Notes under the pieces: model-generated
What the model was told of the DNA's origin: nothing
The model's database searches: none
Seen by the model: the letters and a program-made list of their open reading frames with translations, nothing else
Shown here: piece by piece, positions 1 through 10,519 of the stretch
Numbering within the stretch: the stretch's first letter is position 1
How the letters are laid out: the number at the start of each line of letters is the position of its first letter
Position numbers and translations under genes: made by a program
Source of the DNA: Gyrodactylus bullatarudis
Lineage: Eukaryota; Platyhelminthes; Monogenea; Gyrodactylidea; Gyrodactylidae
Direction of reading: 5' to 3'
NCBI GenBank assembly: GCA_012064415.1
Contig: SSNU01000223.1
Coordinates: 1 to 64,000, forward strand
DNA length: 64,000 nt

Positions 1-1
1 C

Positions 2-682
2 AATAAAAGTTATCCTATTGCTTTGTCCATAGTACCTACGGAAAATGAAAAGTATTGGAAACGATTTTGCGAAGACCTTCAAAAATCTTTATCACTTAAT
101 GACCAAAGTAACTTAGTCATATTTACTGACAGAGAGAAGGGGTTAATAAATGCAATCAAATCGTCAATACCAAACGCTGCACATTCTTACTGTCTTTTTC
201 ACTTAGCTAAAAATATCAAGATAAAATTCAAAATGGATATAAAGCCATTATTATGGAAAGCAGCTAGAGCAGAAGACGAGAATTCCTTTAACTTAGTTAT
301 GGATCAGATCTCGAAAATCAACAAAAATGTTGTTGAATATCTCAGTGAAATTTCTGTTACAAATTGGGCCAATTTTGCATTCCCTAAATGCCGCTTTGGG
401 ATTTTAACTTCTAATTTTGCTGAATCATTGAATGCTAGTTTAATGAAAATAAGAGAAAAGCATCCGTTCAATATCATAATTTCGTATATGAATTTATTGT
501 CAGATAAATTCTTAGAACGGCTTAACTTCTATTCCAAGATTGAAAATGAACTTTCCCCTTACATAGAACCATTGCTGGGAAAAAACATACGCGAATCTAG
601 GTTCTTACAAATTTTCGCTACTCCTAAAGATGATCTATTTTATGTTTCTCAAGATCGCAATAGAGAGGCGAATTTAAAATAA
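2..682 (+). pseudogene. MULE (Mutator-like) transposase, 3' fragment
   Basis: The open frame runs off the left window edge; the TTG at 23 is just an internal codon, since codons from position 2 stay open in the same frame. The protein shows the MULE DDE core: the pattern Y-P-I-A-L-S-I-V-P-T-E-N-E with W-K-R-F, then FTDREKG (second catalytic Asp), then C-L-F-H-L-A-K-N (the C/H motif between the second Asp and the Glu), then SNFAESLNASL containing the expected catalytic Glu. Such enzymes cut and paste DNA in the nucleus and usually carry a SWIM zinc finger after the core. Here the frame stops after FYVSQDRNREANLK, where the SWIM region would begin, so the C terminus is missing, and the first Asp lies outside the window. 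It was probably part of an element extending to the left. Whether it is still active cannot be judged. Confidence 0.88.
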
Positions 683-734
683 GAATAATTATTCTTAAGT
701 ATAATTGATATGAGAAAATGGTCTTGGAAAAATT

Positions 735-985
735 TCGGAGATTTTAAGTGATTTTTTTCCTTTGGGGTGATTTTTGGAAAATTTTGGGGAGAGTTTAGGA
801 AATTTTTTTCCTATTGGGGTGATTTTTGGAAATTTTAGGGGAGATTTTAGGAAAATTTTTTCCTATTGGGGTGACTTTTGGAAATTTTTGGGGTGATTTT
901 TGGAAAAATATTTCCTTTGGGGTGATTTTTGGAAATTTTTGGGGTGATTTTTGGAAAAAAAAAAATTCTTGGGGTGTTTTTTGGA
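735..985. repeat. degenerate tandem repeat, unit about 19-30 bp
   Basis: About ten imperfect copies of a unit resembling TTGGGGTGATTTTTGGAAA follow directly on the end of the MULE fragment. Spacer runs of AAATTTTTTTCC alternate with the unit, so a longer period is also visible. The strand is strongly skewed to G and T. It may be a subterminal minisatellite of the MULE element or an unrelated expansion. Confidence 0.8.
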
Positions 986-1331
986 ATTAACCCAAAAAAG
1001 AATGGAAAGGAAGACCCCTCCCCACATAAATGTGAGAGAGACTAAAGTTAAATAAACAATGCAAGGATATCAGATCCCCCAGTTTATTTTCAAATGCTTT
1101 TTTACCACATTACAAGCTTTACATAGGGTGGTGTGGCTTTTGTACCCAGAAAGATTTTCTAGGGTCCACCCTTGCTGACTTGTAAGTGATAGGTATTATT
1201 CTGAAATTTTGAGAATTTTTTAACGTTTGGATTTCGAGAAATATTCGAATTTGTTTTTGACTGAATTTAAGGTCCTATTTTTGCTCTAAAAAATTTATTA
1301 AAGCTCGCATTAAAATTCTTAAAGATTTGTA

Positions 1332-1876
1332 AAGCTAATTGATATGAAGTTGGGAATCTATGATTCTTACAAAAATCTCGATATTTTCATTAAGAATTCG
1401 AATCTGTTAACCCTTGCACTAGAAATGGGGTCCATTGGACCCCAACGAGAATTTCGAGCCCGACAACTTTTTTATTTTTGGGATGAGAGAAATGAAACTC
1501 TAGGACATCTATCTAACACTATTGATAAACTGAAAGGAATATTTTTCATTTCAATTTGTTGTTTACTTTAGGAGTTAGCAACCTGAAAATAGCAAGTTTC
1601 ATATTTTATAAAATGAGGTCCAATGCCTGCCACTTTCAAATCAACAAAAATTTTCAGCTCAAAGTTCGAAAAAATGTGATTTTGGCGCCAAATGGGAATT
1701 TGAAAAAATACCATATTTTACATGAAAATAATTTTTTCAGATTTTTTTTCCTTCAAATGGTAAAAGTGGGCAGCATGAGTAGGATTCCAGGAAATCTTTA
1801 ACAGATTCGAATTCTTGATAAAAATATCGAGATTTCTGTAAAAATCATAGATTCTCAACTTCATATCAACCAACTT
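1332..1876. mobile_element. foldback MITE, subfamily A, disrupted
   Basis: The left end AAGCTAATTGATATGAAGTT and the right end are inverted copies, both flanked by TA. Arms match over roughly 75 bp before the left arm is broken at 1407 by a TTAA followed by a piggyBac-type end. Most of the left arm is gone, while the right arm (from about 1635) is nearly complete. The TA duplications and absence of coding sequence fit a non-autonomous Tc1/mariner-type element. Confidence 0.75.
1407..1632 (+). mobile_element. piggyBac-type terminal fragment
   Basis: TTAA followed by CCCTTGCACT matches the end of the piggyBac relic at 60443-61325, and the adjoining stretch TTCGAGCCCGAC also recurs there (TTCGAAGCCCGAC). 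No matching right end with TTAA is found; sequence changes back to foldback right arm near 1633. The right end and neighbouring host sequence were probably lost together. Confidence 0.6.
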
Positions 1877-2128
1877 TAATAAACTGCGAAAAATCCTCTA
1901 CAACTCGTTGCCACAAACTTTTTAGCTATCAGCTCTAGTTTAGAAGTTTTGCTCGATAGTATCTCTCTAAAATCATAAATTTCAAATCTCTTTTTGGAGC
2001 TGTTAGGCATGGCGCAGGAAATTTTCCTTACACTGGCATGTGTGAGAATAGTTGAATTGTATGAATCTGATTTAAAAATTTGGAAAAACGTTTTAATAAT
2101 AATTATTAAAAAGTTTAGTTTCATATAT

Positions 2129-2701
2129 TTATTTATCCTTTTTCTTCTTGTTATTTTTATTCTTTTTTTTATCTTTCGAATTATCCTTTACTTCCTCTCT
2201 ATTGACAATGTTGACTATTCGAGCTTGCGATGCACCCCCCTTATCCTGGAAACCTTTGAGTTGTTCTTTTTCAACGTCTTTCTCATAATCTGGCTTTTTA
2301 ACTAATGATGCAAGCAATATAAATGCTCCCACTATAAATGCCTCTAAAATTCCGAAACAAAATGAAGAACTTTCATCTGCACAAAAGACTTGATTTTGCT
2401 TGTTTGAGCAGTTTTGATCGTAGTTGTGAAGAATTATCTCGGCTGGTGGTGGCTTTGGTCCCGTTTCTGGACTGATATTAACTATATATTTTCTTTTTAT
2501 TGCAGGTGTGGTTTCTACACTGACTGGCGGACGACAATTTGGCTGCAAGTTAATTATTCTAGGTTGAGAACGCCTTAGGACATTCGGATGAAATCTTATT
2601 CTAGTTGTCGGCGCTGGGATTTGAATAATTTTCGGCCTATCATATTTTCCTTTGATTTCATGAGCTCTATAGTCGGCTGTTTTACAAAAACTTGAAATCA
2701 T
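2129..2701 (-). CDS. unknown single-pass membrane protein, paralogue of the 5289-6137 gene
   Basis: I do not recognise this 190-residue protein. It opens at a true ATG (2699-2701). From N to C it shows a KIIQIPAP motif (about residues 24-31), a Pro/Arg-rich stretch with RIINL, KRKYIVNISPE followed by three prolines (about 69-85), then FCADESSSFCFGILEAF leading into a hydrophobic segment of about 20 residues (about 112-135). PDYEKDVEKEQLK follows, then a Lys/Asn-rich tail. Every block recurs in the same order in the gene at 5289-6137, which is the main evidence that both are real. No signal peptide is visible. Topology is probably a long Pro-rich head, one membrane span and a short basic tail. 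The two genes are divergent, with start codons 2.6 kb apart. No intron is needed. Function is unknown. Confidence 0.72.
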   Translation of the reverse strand: MISSFCKTADYRAHEIKGKYDRPKIIQIPAPTTRIRFHPNVLRRSQPRIINLQPNCRPPVSVETTPAIKRKYIVNISPETGPKPPPAEIILHNYDQNCSNKQNQVFCADESSSFCFGILEAFIVGAFILLASLVKKPDYEKDVEKEQLKGFQDKGGASQARIVNIVNREEVKDNSKDKKKNKNNKKKKDK

Positions 2702-5288
2702 CTCTTAAAGTAACAATAGTATTCTAAATATGTTTAAACGTAATTTCAAGTAATTCACTATTGCAGGTTAATAGTTTAATTTACTTTTCTATGATATAAT
2801 ATCGTTAAACTTGTGAGAATTAAAGTGATATACAAAATCGATATATGAAGTGACTAGATTCAACCTATTTCAGCTTCCATACTTGAAGCTTGTCAATCTA
2901 GTTTGGGTAAAATAAAACTTGGAATAAATTTTTTACCAATTCTAAGTTCATGAGAAAGTTTGTAGAAAACCAATGAATTTTATAGTTCTTTTTTATATCA
3001 AATTCTTAAAATTTTTCTCTTCCCTCCATTCATGTAACAGATAAATACAGCTGCTTATATGATGACTAGGGCCTCAAAAAGTCTTAAAAATCATATTTTA
3101 ACCAGAGCTTTTCTCGGCTCTGAAAATCAAGTTAGGCTATTCAGATTTTCTTTTGGACCCCAGGGTTCAGAGTTATAACATCTTATTATGTATTATTTAT
3201 TCAATAAAGTATTATTTCTAAGATTTAATATCTATCCGTATTTTATATAATATACAATAGGATAAGACATCAATAACACGTCATTGTATAGTGAACAAGG
3301 TAAATTGCTTTAATTTGGGTGGTTAGAAATATTCAAACCAATCAGAATGCACCACTTAATTCATCTGGTGGCTAGGGTTCGGAACCCTTTACACCCATTA
3401 AGATCGAGCCAATAGGAACAAAGAAAATTTTTCAACAGTCTGGAATTCTATTGGATTACTTTATGTGAACAAATCAGAGTGTTTGAATTTTATCATTTTT
3501 ATTGGTTAAACGATTTTTTGTTTGAAAGGGTTCAATGGGTTCAGAACCCTAAATGTGGCGTAGGAAATCAAATATCATTTAGTCATGCAAAGACGTGCAA
3601 CCATATTAATAGCTCTAACTCAATTTAAGAACCGAGAAGAGTTTCGATTTATTGAAATTCTGATTTTTTTTGAGTTTTCGAGTATTAATAAAAATATTTA
3701 TTGAGAATAAAGTCTTGAAAATAAGATCTAAAAAATTTTTTTAACGTAGTATTATTTGAGGCCCTAATGATGACTTTTTTTGTAAACAATACGAGAGCAA
3801 TATTCAACTTATTGTAATTTCTTTGGAGCTCAGTGAGTACAGCTCAATTTTAAAAAAATCATCATTAAAATTTTCAAACAGACACAGAGAATTTGATTCA
3901 TGTAAAAATCTATTCTCAGAACAAAGGTGGAAATTCTCAAAAAGTCGAGGGGGTAAATAATTGAACACGGGGTGAAATAATACTGGTTGTACTTTTGGTA
4001 ATTACAAATTACAAATTAGTAATTAGTCTTGCAAATATTCAATTTTTTATGTTATTTATATTTTGGCAATTATAATTATCAAACACATTGTGTAAAGAAC
4101 ATCACATAAAAATGATAAAAACAATATGAAAATATAAAAACAATAACACTTTTTTGTAGATACTTATAAGTAACAACAATTCATTCGATATTTATAAAGA
4201 TTGTGTTATTAAATATAATTAATGAAAATTAGTGAATTTAAAAAAAAAAATATATGAAGGTTGGAAATACATCGTGTATATCATTTTCAATGCTTAAAAT
4301 GCTGGTATATGCGGTTAAATACACTGAGGAGTTGAGCAGTTGACGGGTGGTAAAAAAATTTTATTTAAAGGTATTTTATCAAGATAAGATTTTTTGGTCC
4401 AAAAGTTTATGCTGATCTCGATTCTTACCTCAAAATCATGGTCAAACACTAACAAAATTTCAGACCATCTCTTCAATAACTCCATTTTTCCGTTAATGAA
4501 CCTAAATATGGAACAGAACCCAAACTGTTGAACAGAGAAAAGATGAGGAATTAAACGGTTACCAAACTATGTGAGTATAATAGGTTCCTGTCCATGATTA
4601 TACAGAGGGAAAAAATTAAATTACTGAAATACGGGTAAAAGCTCTGTAAAGTAACGAGAGTTATGTGAATGTGCAAGTAGACGTTACTGATATACCATTT
4701 CTACCCCAAATCTTATGAATAATTGACCAATAGAAATCAAGGAAAATTCCTCCTACAAATTTCCAAAGGTTCCAAATATATTTTCCTACTAGAATCTCAA
4801 ATTTTACGATAGGTTGATGAAATTTAGTAGATTGTCTCAATATTTTATTCTGATTAATTTCTACTCCAAAATTTTTCTCTATCATATCAGGAAAAGGCCA
4901 TAACAAAAAGAGCTAAAGCAGCAGTCAGTCAGACTTAAATTATATTCAGCATGAAATTTTGAGTAAACTTGGAAATTTTCAAGCTTCTTTTCGAAAATAT
5001 ATGGCTAAATTTCGATTTTTAAATTAGTTTCAGATTTCAAATGATTTTAGATGAATAATCAAAAAAGTCATTTTTCGTTTTCCCAATCCACATTTTTCCA
5101 ATTACATTCATTAAAAATCAAATTTAGATATCATTTTACTGCTGACAAAACTTAAACACTTAGAATCTCAAAATAAAATATAAAGATACAAAAGTCAAAT
5201 ATTTATTTCATTAGAGTTCATAATTTACGTTATTAAAGCATTCATTGAGTTTAACTAAAACGTAATCAGCCGAATACACTTGATCACA
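2702..5288. other. intergenic region between divergent paralogues
   Basis: Apart from the hAT-type MITE (3067-3766) I see only AT-rich unique sequence. The run AAATAAAATATAAAG near 5170 could serve as a TATA-like element for the right-hand gene but is weak evidence in such AT-rich DNA. Promoters of both divergent genes must lie here if the genes are expressed. Confidence 0.5.
3067..3766. mobile_element. hAT-type MITE with 8-bp target duplication
   Basis: The 700-bp element begins TAGGGCCTCAAA and ends with its inverse TTTGAGGCCCTA. It is flanked by identical 8-mers ATGATGAC at 3059-3066 and 3767-3774. An 8-bp duplication plus a T/CAGGG... terminus is the hAT signature. No transposase frame is present, so it is non-autonomous. 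Inside are further inverted pieces around GGGTTCGGAACCC (about 3375) and GGGTTCAGAACCC (about 3539). Confidence 0.88.
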
Positions 5289-6137
5289 ATGTTAAACTCT
5301 GGCGCATATCACACAGATAACATCATCTATTCCGAAACTGTTGATGGAAACTTTTCAAGTCACCTTAATCCAGTTTCAGGTGATTTTGAGGAAGATGGTC
5401 AAGTCCAGTTTGTTAACTTACCCTCGACACAGCCTTTTCCTGGATATTGTCGACCGTTAACTGGGCAAAATGGAAGAGAACCTCGAATTATTCAAATACC
5501 CGATCACTGTCAACAACCCTGCGTGACGCCGAAATGTCAGCCAAAGAAACGTTGTCCAAAGATTATCCAAATCCCTAGTCCCCCGTCAATACCAACCTTC
5601 TTTTGTAGGAAAAAGAAGCCAAAACCTAAAATTTTCTGTCCTCCTTCTCCTACTAGACCGGTAATGCAGATATATCCAAGGAAACCAAATCGTAAAAAAT
5701 ATATCATCAACTTTAAACCTGAAATTCCTCAGAATCCTCCACCGAAAGTAATCATTCCGCCAAGACCAATTGCTGGCCCAAAGATGGTCTGTGCTGATTC
5801 AAAGGCATCGTTCAATTTTGGCATTGTCGAAGCTTTTATTCTTGGTGCTTTCTATCTGCTAGGAACAATGGTTAGCCGGCCAGACTATAAAAAGGATGCT
5901 GAGAGAGATAAACTTAGAGACTTGGAAGATGAAGACGACAAAAAAGAGCAAGACGAAACCTTTAAGAGCAACTATAAGCTGATTAATGTTATAAACCCTC
6001 CGACTAGAGTTATTATCAAAGGAAAAAAGAAGGAAAATAATAACAACAATCAGAATAACAACAAGAAAGACAATGAGGAAAAGAAGGATGACAGAAATAA
6101 TAAAGATGAAGGGAACAAGGATGATGAAAATAAATAA
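5289..6137 (+). CDS. unknown Pro-rich single-pass membrane protein with Asn/Lys tail
   Basis: The frame is open from 5280 but the first ATG is at 5289, giving 282 residues (MLNSGAYHTDN...). I recognise no family. There is an acidic N-terminal third, then RIIQIPDHC (about residue 66) and a second KIIQIPSPPS (about 91), with Cys/Pro/Lys-rich sequence between them. RKKYIINFKPE with a Pro triplet follows (about 135-150), then VCADSKASFNFGIVEAF entering a hydrophobic segment of about 20 residues (about 170-198), then PDYKKDAERDKLRDLEDE and a low-complexity Asn/Lys/Asp tail of about 80 residues. The blocks match the minus-strand gene at 2129-2701 in order and spacing, although this copy has a longer head and tail. 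The stop codon overlaps an AATAAA-like run at 6129-6134. No intron is needed. Expression and function are unknown. Confidence 0.75.
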   Translation: MLNSGAYHTDNIIYSETVDGNFSSHLNPVSGDFEEDGQVQFVNLPSTQPFPGYCRPLTGQNGREPRIIQIPDHCQQPCVTPKCQPKKRCPKIIQIPSPPSIPTFFCRKKKPKPKIFCPPSPTRPVMQIYPRKPNRKKYIINFKPEIPQNPPPKVIIPPRPIAGPKMVCADSKASFNFGIVEAFILGAFYLLGTMVSRPDYKKDAERDKLRDLEDEDDKKEQDETFKSNYKLINVINPPTRVIIKGKKKENNNNNQNNNKKDNEEKKDDRNNKDEGNKDDENK

Positions 6138-6159
6138 TAGATTACCATTTTAAAAATAT

Positions 6160-6245
6160 ATAGCCAGTTAATATGAAGATAGGAATTTATAATTTTTCTC
6201 AAGAAATCGAATTTGATCAAAATCATACGAAGAAAAAAACTTTTT
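6160..6245 (+). repeat. foldback subfamily A terminal fragment
   Basis: AGCCAGTTAATATGAAGATA followed by a decayed GGAATTTATAATTTTT resembles the outer 40-70 bp of the A foldbacks. No partner arm is seen nearby. Confidence 0.55.
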
Positions 6246-6620
6246 ATGAAAATTATAGCATACAATCCGAAAAATCAACCTTTCCTCTCTGCCTCTTCTT
6301 ATTAAAATAAAAATATAACCAGTTAAAAAAAAATTAACCAGTGATAAATTACCTCACGGACCATGTTTCTAGATTAGGCCTCGATCTGAAAATGTTCCAT
6401 GTCAATCAATTCAATAAAGTCAAAGTTTGGTCTGAAGAGAACTGACGAAAAAAGGGCTTTATTCACCAATAATCTTTCGATCGTTCTTAACACTTTCATG
6501 ACATCGAATCTAGAAGCTCAAAATATCTTTAAGGAAATCAGGCAACTCCTGTTTTAAAAAAACAAGCTTTTTATCAAATAAATTTCATTTGTATTATATT
6601 ATAATTTTTTATGAGTAATT
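6246..6620. other. no gene seen
   Basis: AT-rich sequence between the unknown gene and the tRNA. I see no supported feature. Confidence 0.5.
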
Positions 6621-6702
6621 GTTATGGTGGCCGAGTGGTTAAGGCGATGGACTCGAAATCCATTGGGGTCTCCCCGCGTAGGTTCAAATCCTGCCCATGA
6701 CG
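6621..6702 (+). tRNA. tRNA-Ser (anticodon CGA)
   Basis: The 82-nt sequence folds as a type II tRNA. Acceptor GTTATGG pairs with CCATGAC (one T-G wobble). The D arm contains GGCCGAGTGGTTAAGGC (A box). Anticodon stem ATGGA/TCCAT encloses loop CTCGAAA, so the anticodon is CGA (reads UCG). The long variable arm GGGGTCTCCCC is diagnostic of serine, and the T arm is GGTTCAAATCC (B box). A TTTT run at 6707-6710 fits Pol III termination. CCA is not encoded, as expected for eukaryotes. Confidence 0.95.
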
Positions 6703-7889
6703 ATGATTTTAGAAAATAAACTTCTTATCCGATTCAACTGAGTTTATAAAAAAAGGACATTAATTTGAGATCAGTTATGAAAAATATTCAAACCGAATAT
6801 ACTGATATCAACTTTCGGTTTTTTCGTCCGGGAAAGTTCAATTTTACCAAGATTTTTTATAAGTCTCTTGTCTCCAAACTGGATCTCTCTTCTAGTGTAT
6901 GATTCATATGTAATGATGGTACACTGAAAAATGAAGAAATGATGTATAATTCAAAATGGTGTTTCTATATAACATAACAGAAAGTTGATATGGATTTAGT
7001 CATAGTGTAAACTAACTATAAGAGAATTATCAGCTTCAAAAATCAGGAAATAACAAAATTTAATTTAAAAAAAGGTAAAATTAATTTAATTGCAAAAGCT
7101 TTTATAGGCTTGTTTATTATGGGATTCAAAAAATAATATCACATAGCTAAAAGATGATATTCCAGATTCTGTGTTGTCGATAAAAAACATCTCATAATAA
7201 ATATGATAAGAAAAAATAATAAGTTAAACTATCTACTATAGAGTATATAGGTAATAAAACACATATAATAGGAGAATCTGCAATTAAATACATAACACGT
7301 CTCTGACCAAGTACGTAATAATTACTAGACCTAGACAAAATTTACGATATTCACCCTAATAATATTTCCGAGAATACCCTCGAGCAGCCTCTAAGTGTCA
7401 ATATAAAAAAACCTAGCACATGTCCTTTTTATCGACGCAGGATTCAAAGTTTGATCCAATTTCGAAAAAATAGTAGAATAACGATTTTTTCTTTTTCGAT
7501 AATAAAATTACACAAGAATATAAACTTTTTTGCTTGTAACTGATCAATAATTTCTTCATTATTCATAAGTTAGACAATGAAATTTGACTCACATATTATG
7601 CATTTTGTATATTTTTAAATTCAAAAGAATCCTCCTGGTTAGTCTTTAGTCATTCCTTAATAGCTAATAAATTAATCATATTTTATTGCATCCTAGCAAC
7701 GAGCGAATAAAAATTGTATTTACTTTTTCCATAGTTGATCCAATCATTGAACAATCTATGCAAACAAGGTTTTCTTTTCCCCCTATGATCAAATATTCTG
7801 TAAACCGATTTTACATCTTTCATTCTATTGAAAGATACAGTAAAAGTCCAATACATATAAAGTTAATCCTCACATAAATAAGTGACGAA
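6703..7889. other. no gene seen
   Basis: AT-rich sequence without a supported coding region or clear repeat. Short open frames here (for example 7686-7877) look random. Confidence 0.5.
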
Positions 7890-8494
7890 AAAAAATATTA
7901 TTCAAACTGACCAAAATTAGGCCGTTTTTCGAATTTCGAAAATACACCAAATTTCCACTTTTTCAACTTTTGAACCCAAAATTTTTATCGATTTCGATGA
8001 TTCAAACCAGTTTAATGATGATATATGGGATCAACATTGAACGAAGAATTCAAATTCACCTGCAGAAGTTTACTGAAATCCGTCATTACTGTGGGAAATC
8101 GAACTATTTGAATTTTTCGATTATCACGAAGACAAAATCTTGAAGTCTTACTTTTTCTCAGAAACAGTAAAATCTTCGTTATCTCTATGGCCGATTTCGA
8201 ATTCTTTGTCTAATGTTGATCACAGTTATCAGTACTTAACTGCTTCGAATTATCGAAAAAAATAAATATTTTGGGTTCAAAACTTGAAAAAGTGGAAATC
8301 TGATGCATTTTCGAAATTCGTAAAACAGCCTAATTTTGGTCAGATTGAATTTTTTTTCTGGAATTTGTCGAATATCCTCATCTTATTAGCTTATTCCGTT
8401 TAGAATTCAAAAAATAATTTTTTCTGTGAATCCGGAGAAAAATATCGAGTTATTTGTAAAAATAGTAAATTCTCGTCTTCATGTCAACTGGCTT
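7890..8494. mobile_element. foldback MITE, subfamily B, left end missing
   Basis: The left arm starts inside the element (CTGACCAAAATTAGGCCGTTT) and its inverse appears near 8325-8345. The right end CATGTCAACTGGCTT abuts TA at 8495-8496. The two arms pair through the CCAAATTTCCACTTTTTCAA and ATTTTTATCGATTTCGATGA blocks. The outermost left 100 bp are absent. Confidence 0.75.
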
Positions 8495-9069
8495 TATGTT
8501 TTTGCTCACAATAAATGATATTTTTCTAATTAGTTAACCTCAAATAAGAACAACTTCTCACCCCATATCTTACACTAAAATATCTTTTTTTACTTATTAA
8601 TTAACAATATACAAATAAAAATCGTTTATAAATGTTTTTTCTCATAATTTCAACGTTATTTCTACCAAAAAAACCAAAGATGACATTTTTTCTAATTTTT
8701 TCATGAATTATAAATTCTGATCGGTCAAAAAACGTTTACACAACTAACTGAACTAAAAGTTTTTTGAAAAAAATTGTATATTCGTTTCAGCATATCTTAG
8801 TAGTGCCATTGAAAAAATTCTTTTGGTTAATTTCTTCTTCAATTTTGTCATAGAAGAATATTTTATCTAATCCTGTAAGCTAAGAAATATTTTCAATGAA
8901 ATCTTATAATAATTTTAATTATTTCAAAATTTTCTATTTTTTATGTATCAAGATATAGTCTGATGATTATTCAGACTAAAGATATCTTGTAGATTCCGAG
9001 TATGAGGTTCTTTTTTCTGTTAATAAAGATAAAAATAATAATAACGCTTTTCTTATAGTAAAAATAATT
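8495..9069. other. no gene seen
   Basis: AT-rich sequence between the foldback and the inverted duplication. I see no supported feature. Confidence 0.45.
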
Positions 9070-9726
9070 TTATTGACTATAACGTTGTTCGCTTGCTACC
9101 TGACTATGTTGTCTTCTGGCTTGTATTGGTCTATCTGTAGAAAAAGAAAGGGGAGAGAAAGGTGTAGTATTTCTTCAAGAATAAGTATTATAAAAATTAT
9201 AGTGATTGTTATAGTAATCAGAATTATTAGAGTAACTCTGATAATATAATTCATCACTTGAAAGAAAATTAAAATTAAGATTAGAATAAAAAACATTTAG
9301 ATTACCCTGATAAAAATAGTTAGAACTCACACAATATTTCGAATACATGTCATATTCTTCTTCTGGCGTGAGATTTTTCAAAAAACTTAAGATACTTAAA
9401 ACCTTGTGTGTCCAATCAAAACCTTAAACCAATCAGATATATTCTCAACTTTAATCAATCAATTCTAACCAACGATTTCCAATATATATATCCGTCTTAT
9501 TACCATTAACAACCTCGTTTAGTTTAATCTCTATAGACTCCAAAATCATATTTTTATACTTATTTCTCATATTTCCTAGACTTTATACGCTATTATAATC
9601 ACTATAATTTTTATAATACTTGAAGAAATACTACACCTTTCTCTCCCCTTTCTTTTTCTACAGATAGACCAATACAAGCCACAAGACAACATAGTCAGGT
9701 AGCAAGCGAACAACGTTATAATCAAT
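9070..9726. repeat. inverted duplication, arms of about 145 bp
   Basis: The left arm (about 9073-9215) and the right arm (about 9588-9726) are inverted copies with only a few substitutions and one 6-bp length difference, separated by about 370 bp of different sequence. Each arm has a polypyrimidine tract ending TTTTTCTACAG followed by an exon-like segment. Their similarity implies a recent event. The ends show no clear transposon signature. Confidence 0.85.
9333..9417 (-). CDS. possible internal exon, product unknown
   Basis: On the minus strand a frame open from about 9417 reads FDWTHKVLSILSFLKN and continues LTPEEEYDMYSKY, which looks helical and protein-like. Two overlapping donors follow: one at 9332 in the phase that would join the minus-strand RPIQARRQ exon at 9134, and a stronger GTGAGT at 9330 that gives another phase. 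I do not recognise the product, and no upstream exon was found. Confidence 0.25.
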
Positions 9727-9776
9727 CTATGCCGAACAGCTCCCTGAAGAACTACTTGGCTCAAAATTATGATTAA
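9664..9776 (+). CDS. possible terminal exon, product unknown
   Basis: After a strong acceptor (TTTCTTTTTCTACAG, ends 9663), one frame with a 2-nt carry-over is open for 36 codons to TAA at 9774-9776. It starts RPIQATRQHSQ and ends LKNYLAQNYD. The inverted copy on the minus strand (9134 down to 9070) reads RPIQARRQHSQVASEQRYSQ and then stops. A competing phase gives only IDQYKP and soon stops. No matching upstream exon is seen on the plus strand. It could be a relic of a duplicated gene end rather than a live exon. Confidence 0.3.
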
Positions 9777-10519
9777 TAATTATAATTTTATTACTTACAA
9801 GTAAAAAAGATGCGCGATAATTAAAGAAAAACATTTAAAACGTTTATTATTTGTAATAATTGTGATTTCTTAATAATTTAAAAATGCATTTCTAATTGCT
9901 TTTTTCTCCTAGAAGAGTTATGAACTTTTAACAAAGATAGATTATTTTTTTCTCCCCCCCCCTATTATTACAGATAATATACCAGAGCAAAATGCTTTCT
10001 TACAACATTTGTTTGAATCTATAATTTCCCTCAAGAGTCTTGCATGAGTAATACTCATAGAACATCATTCTACATAGTGAGGATGTACGTTTTTAGTTCT
10101 CCCACATAATTTTATGAAATGCATAAGAATAGTTTGCATCCAAATAAAAATTTAATTATAAACTGAAGAAAAATATCCAAGGCTCAAATTATATGCTTAA
10201 ATATAGTGCATTTATTTATTACATTGTGAATAACTATTCTTCATTCCAAAATCAAGCGATAATTATCTATTTTTATTGTTGGATTTTCACTGAATAAATA
10301 TAAAAAAAAAGCAAATAGTAAGTCTGAAAGTATCTTGTGATTTGAAAGAAGTAAGGATAAATCTCATGCTATTCAAATATCAGAATAATTTTGAAATTAA
10401 AACACAGTGTAGTTCTCTAGTCTTGATAATTATTATTCTTGTACTTTTCAACTGCATTTTTATTACTTCTAATATAATAATTCTAATATAAAATTGAAAT
10501 TTATAATTTTTAAAAAATT
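9777..10519. other. no gene seen
   Basis: AT-rich sequence with short homopolymer runs (a C run near 9955). No supported coding region or repeat. Confidence 0.45.

Noticed and set aside
1344..1571. Recurrent ORFs starting MKLGIYD or MKMGIY (also near 14358, 57605-57796, 61331, 62238)
   Set aside because: They are translations of the subfamily A foldback terminus; because the element is palindromic the same peptide appears on both strands. Not a gene family.
4661..4906. 81-residue Trp-rich minus-strand ORF between the divergent genes
   Set aside because: No ATG at its start, no relation to the neighbouring family, no motif recognised.
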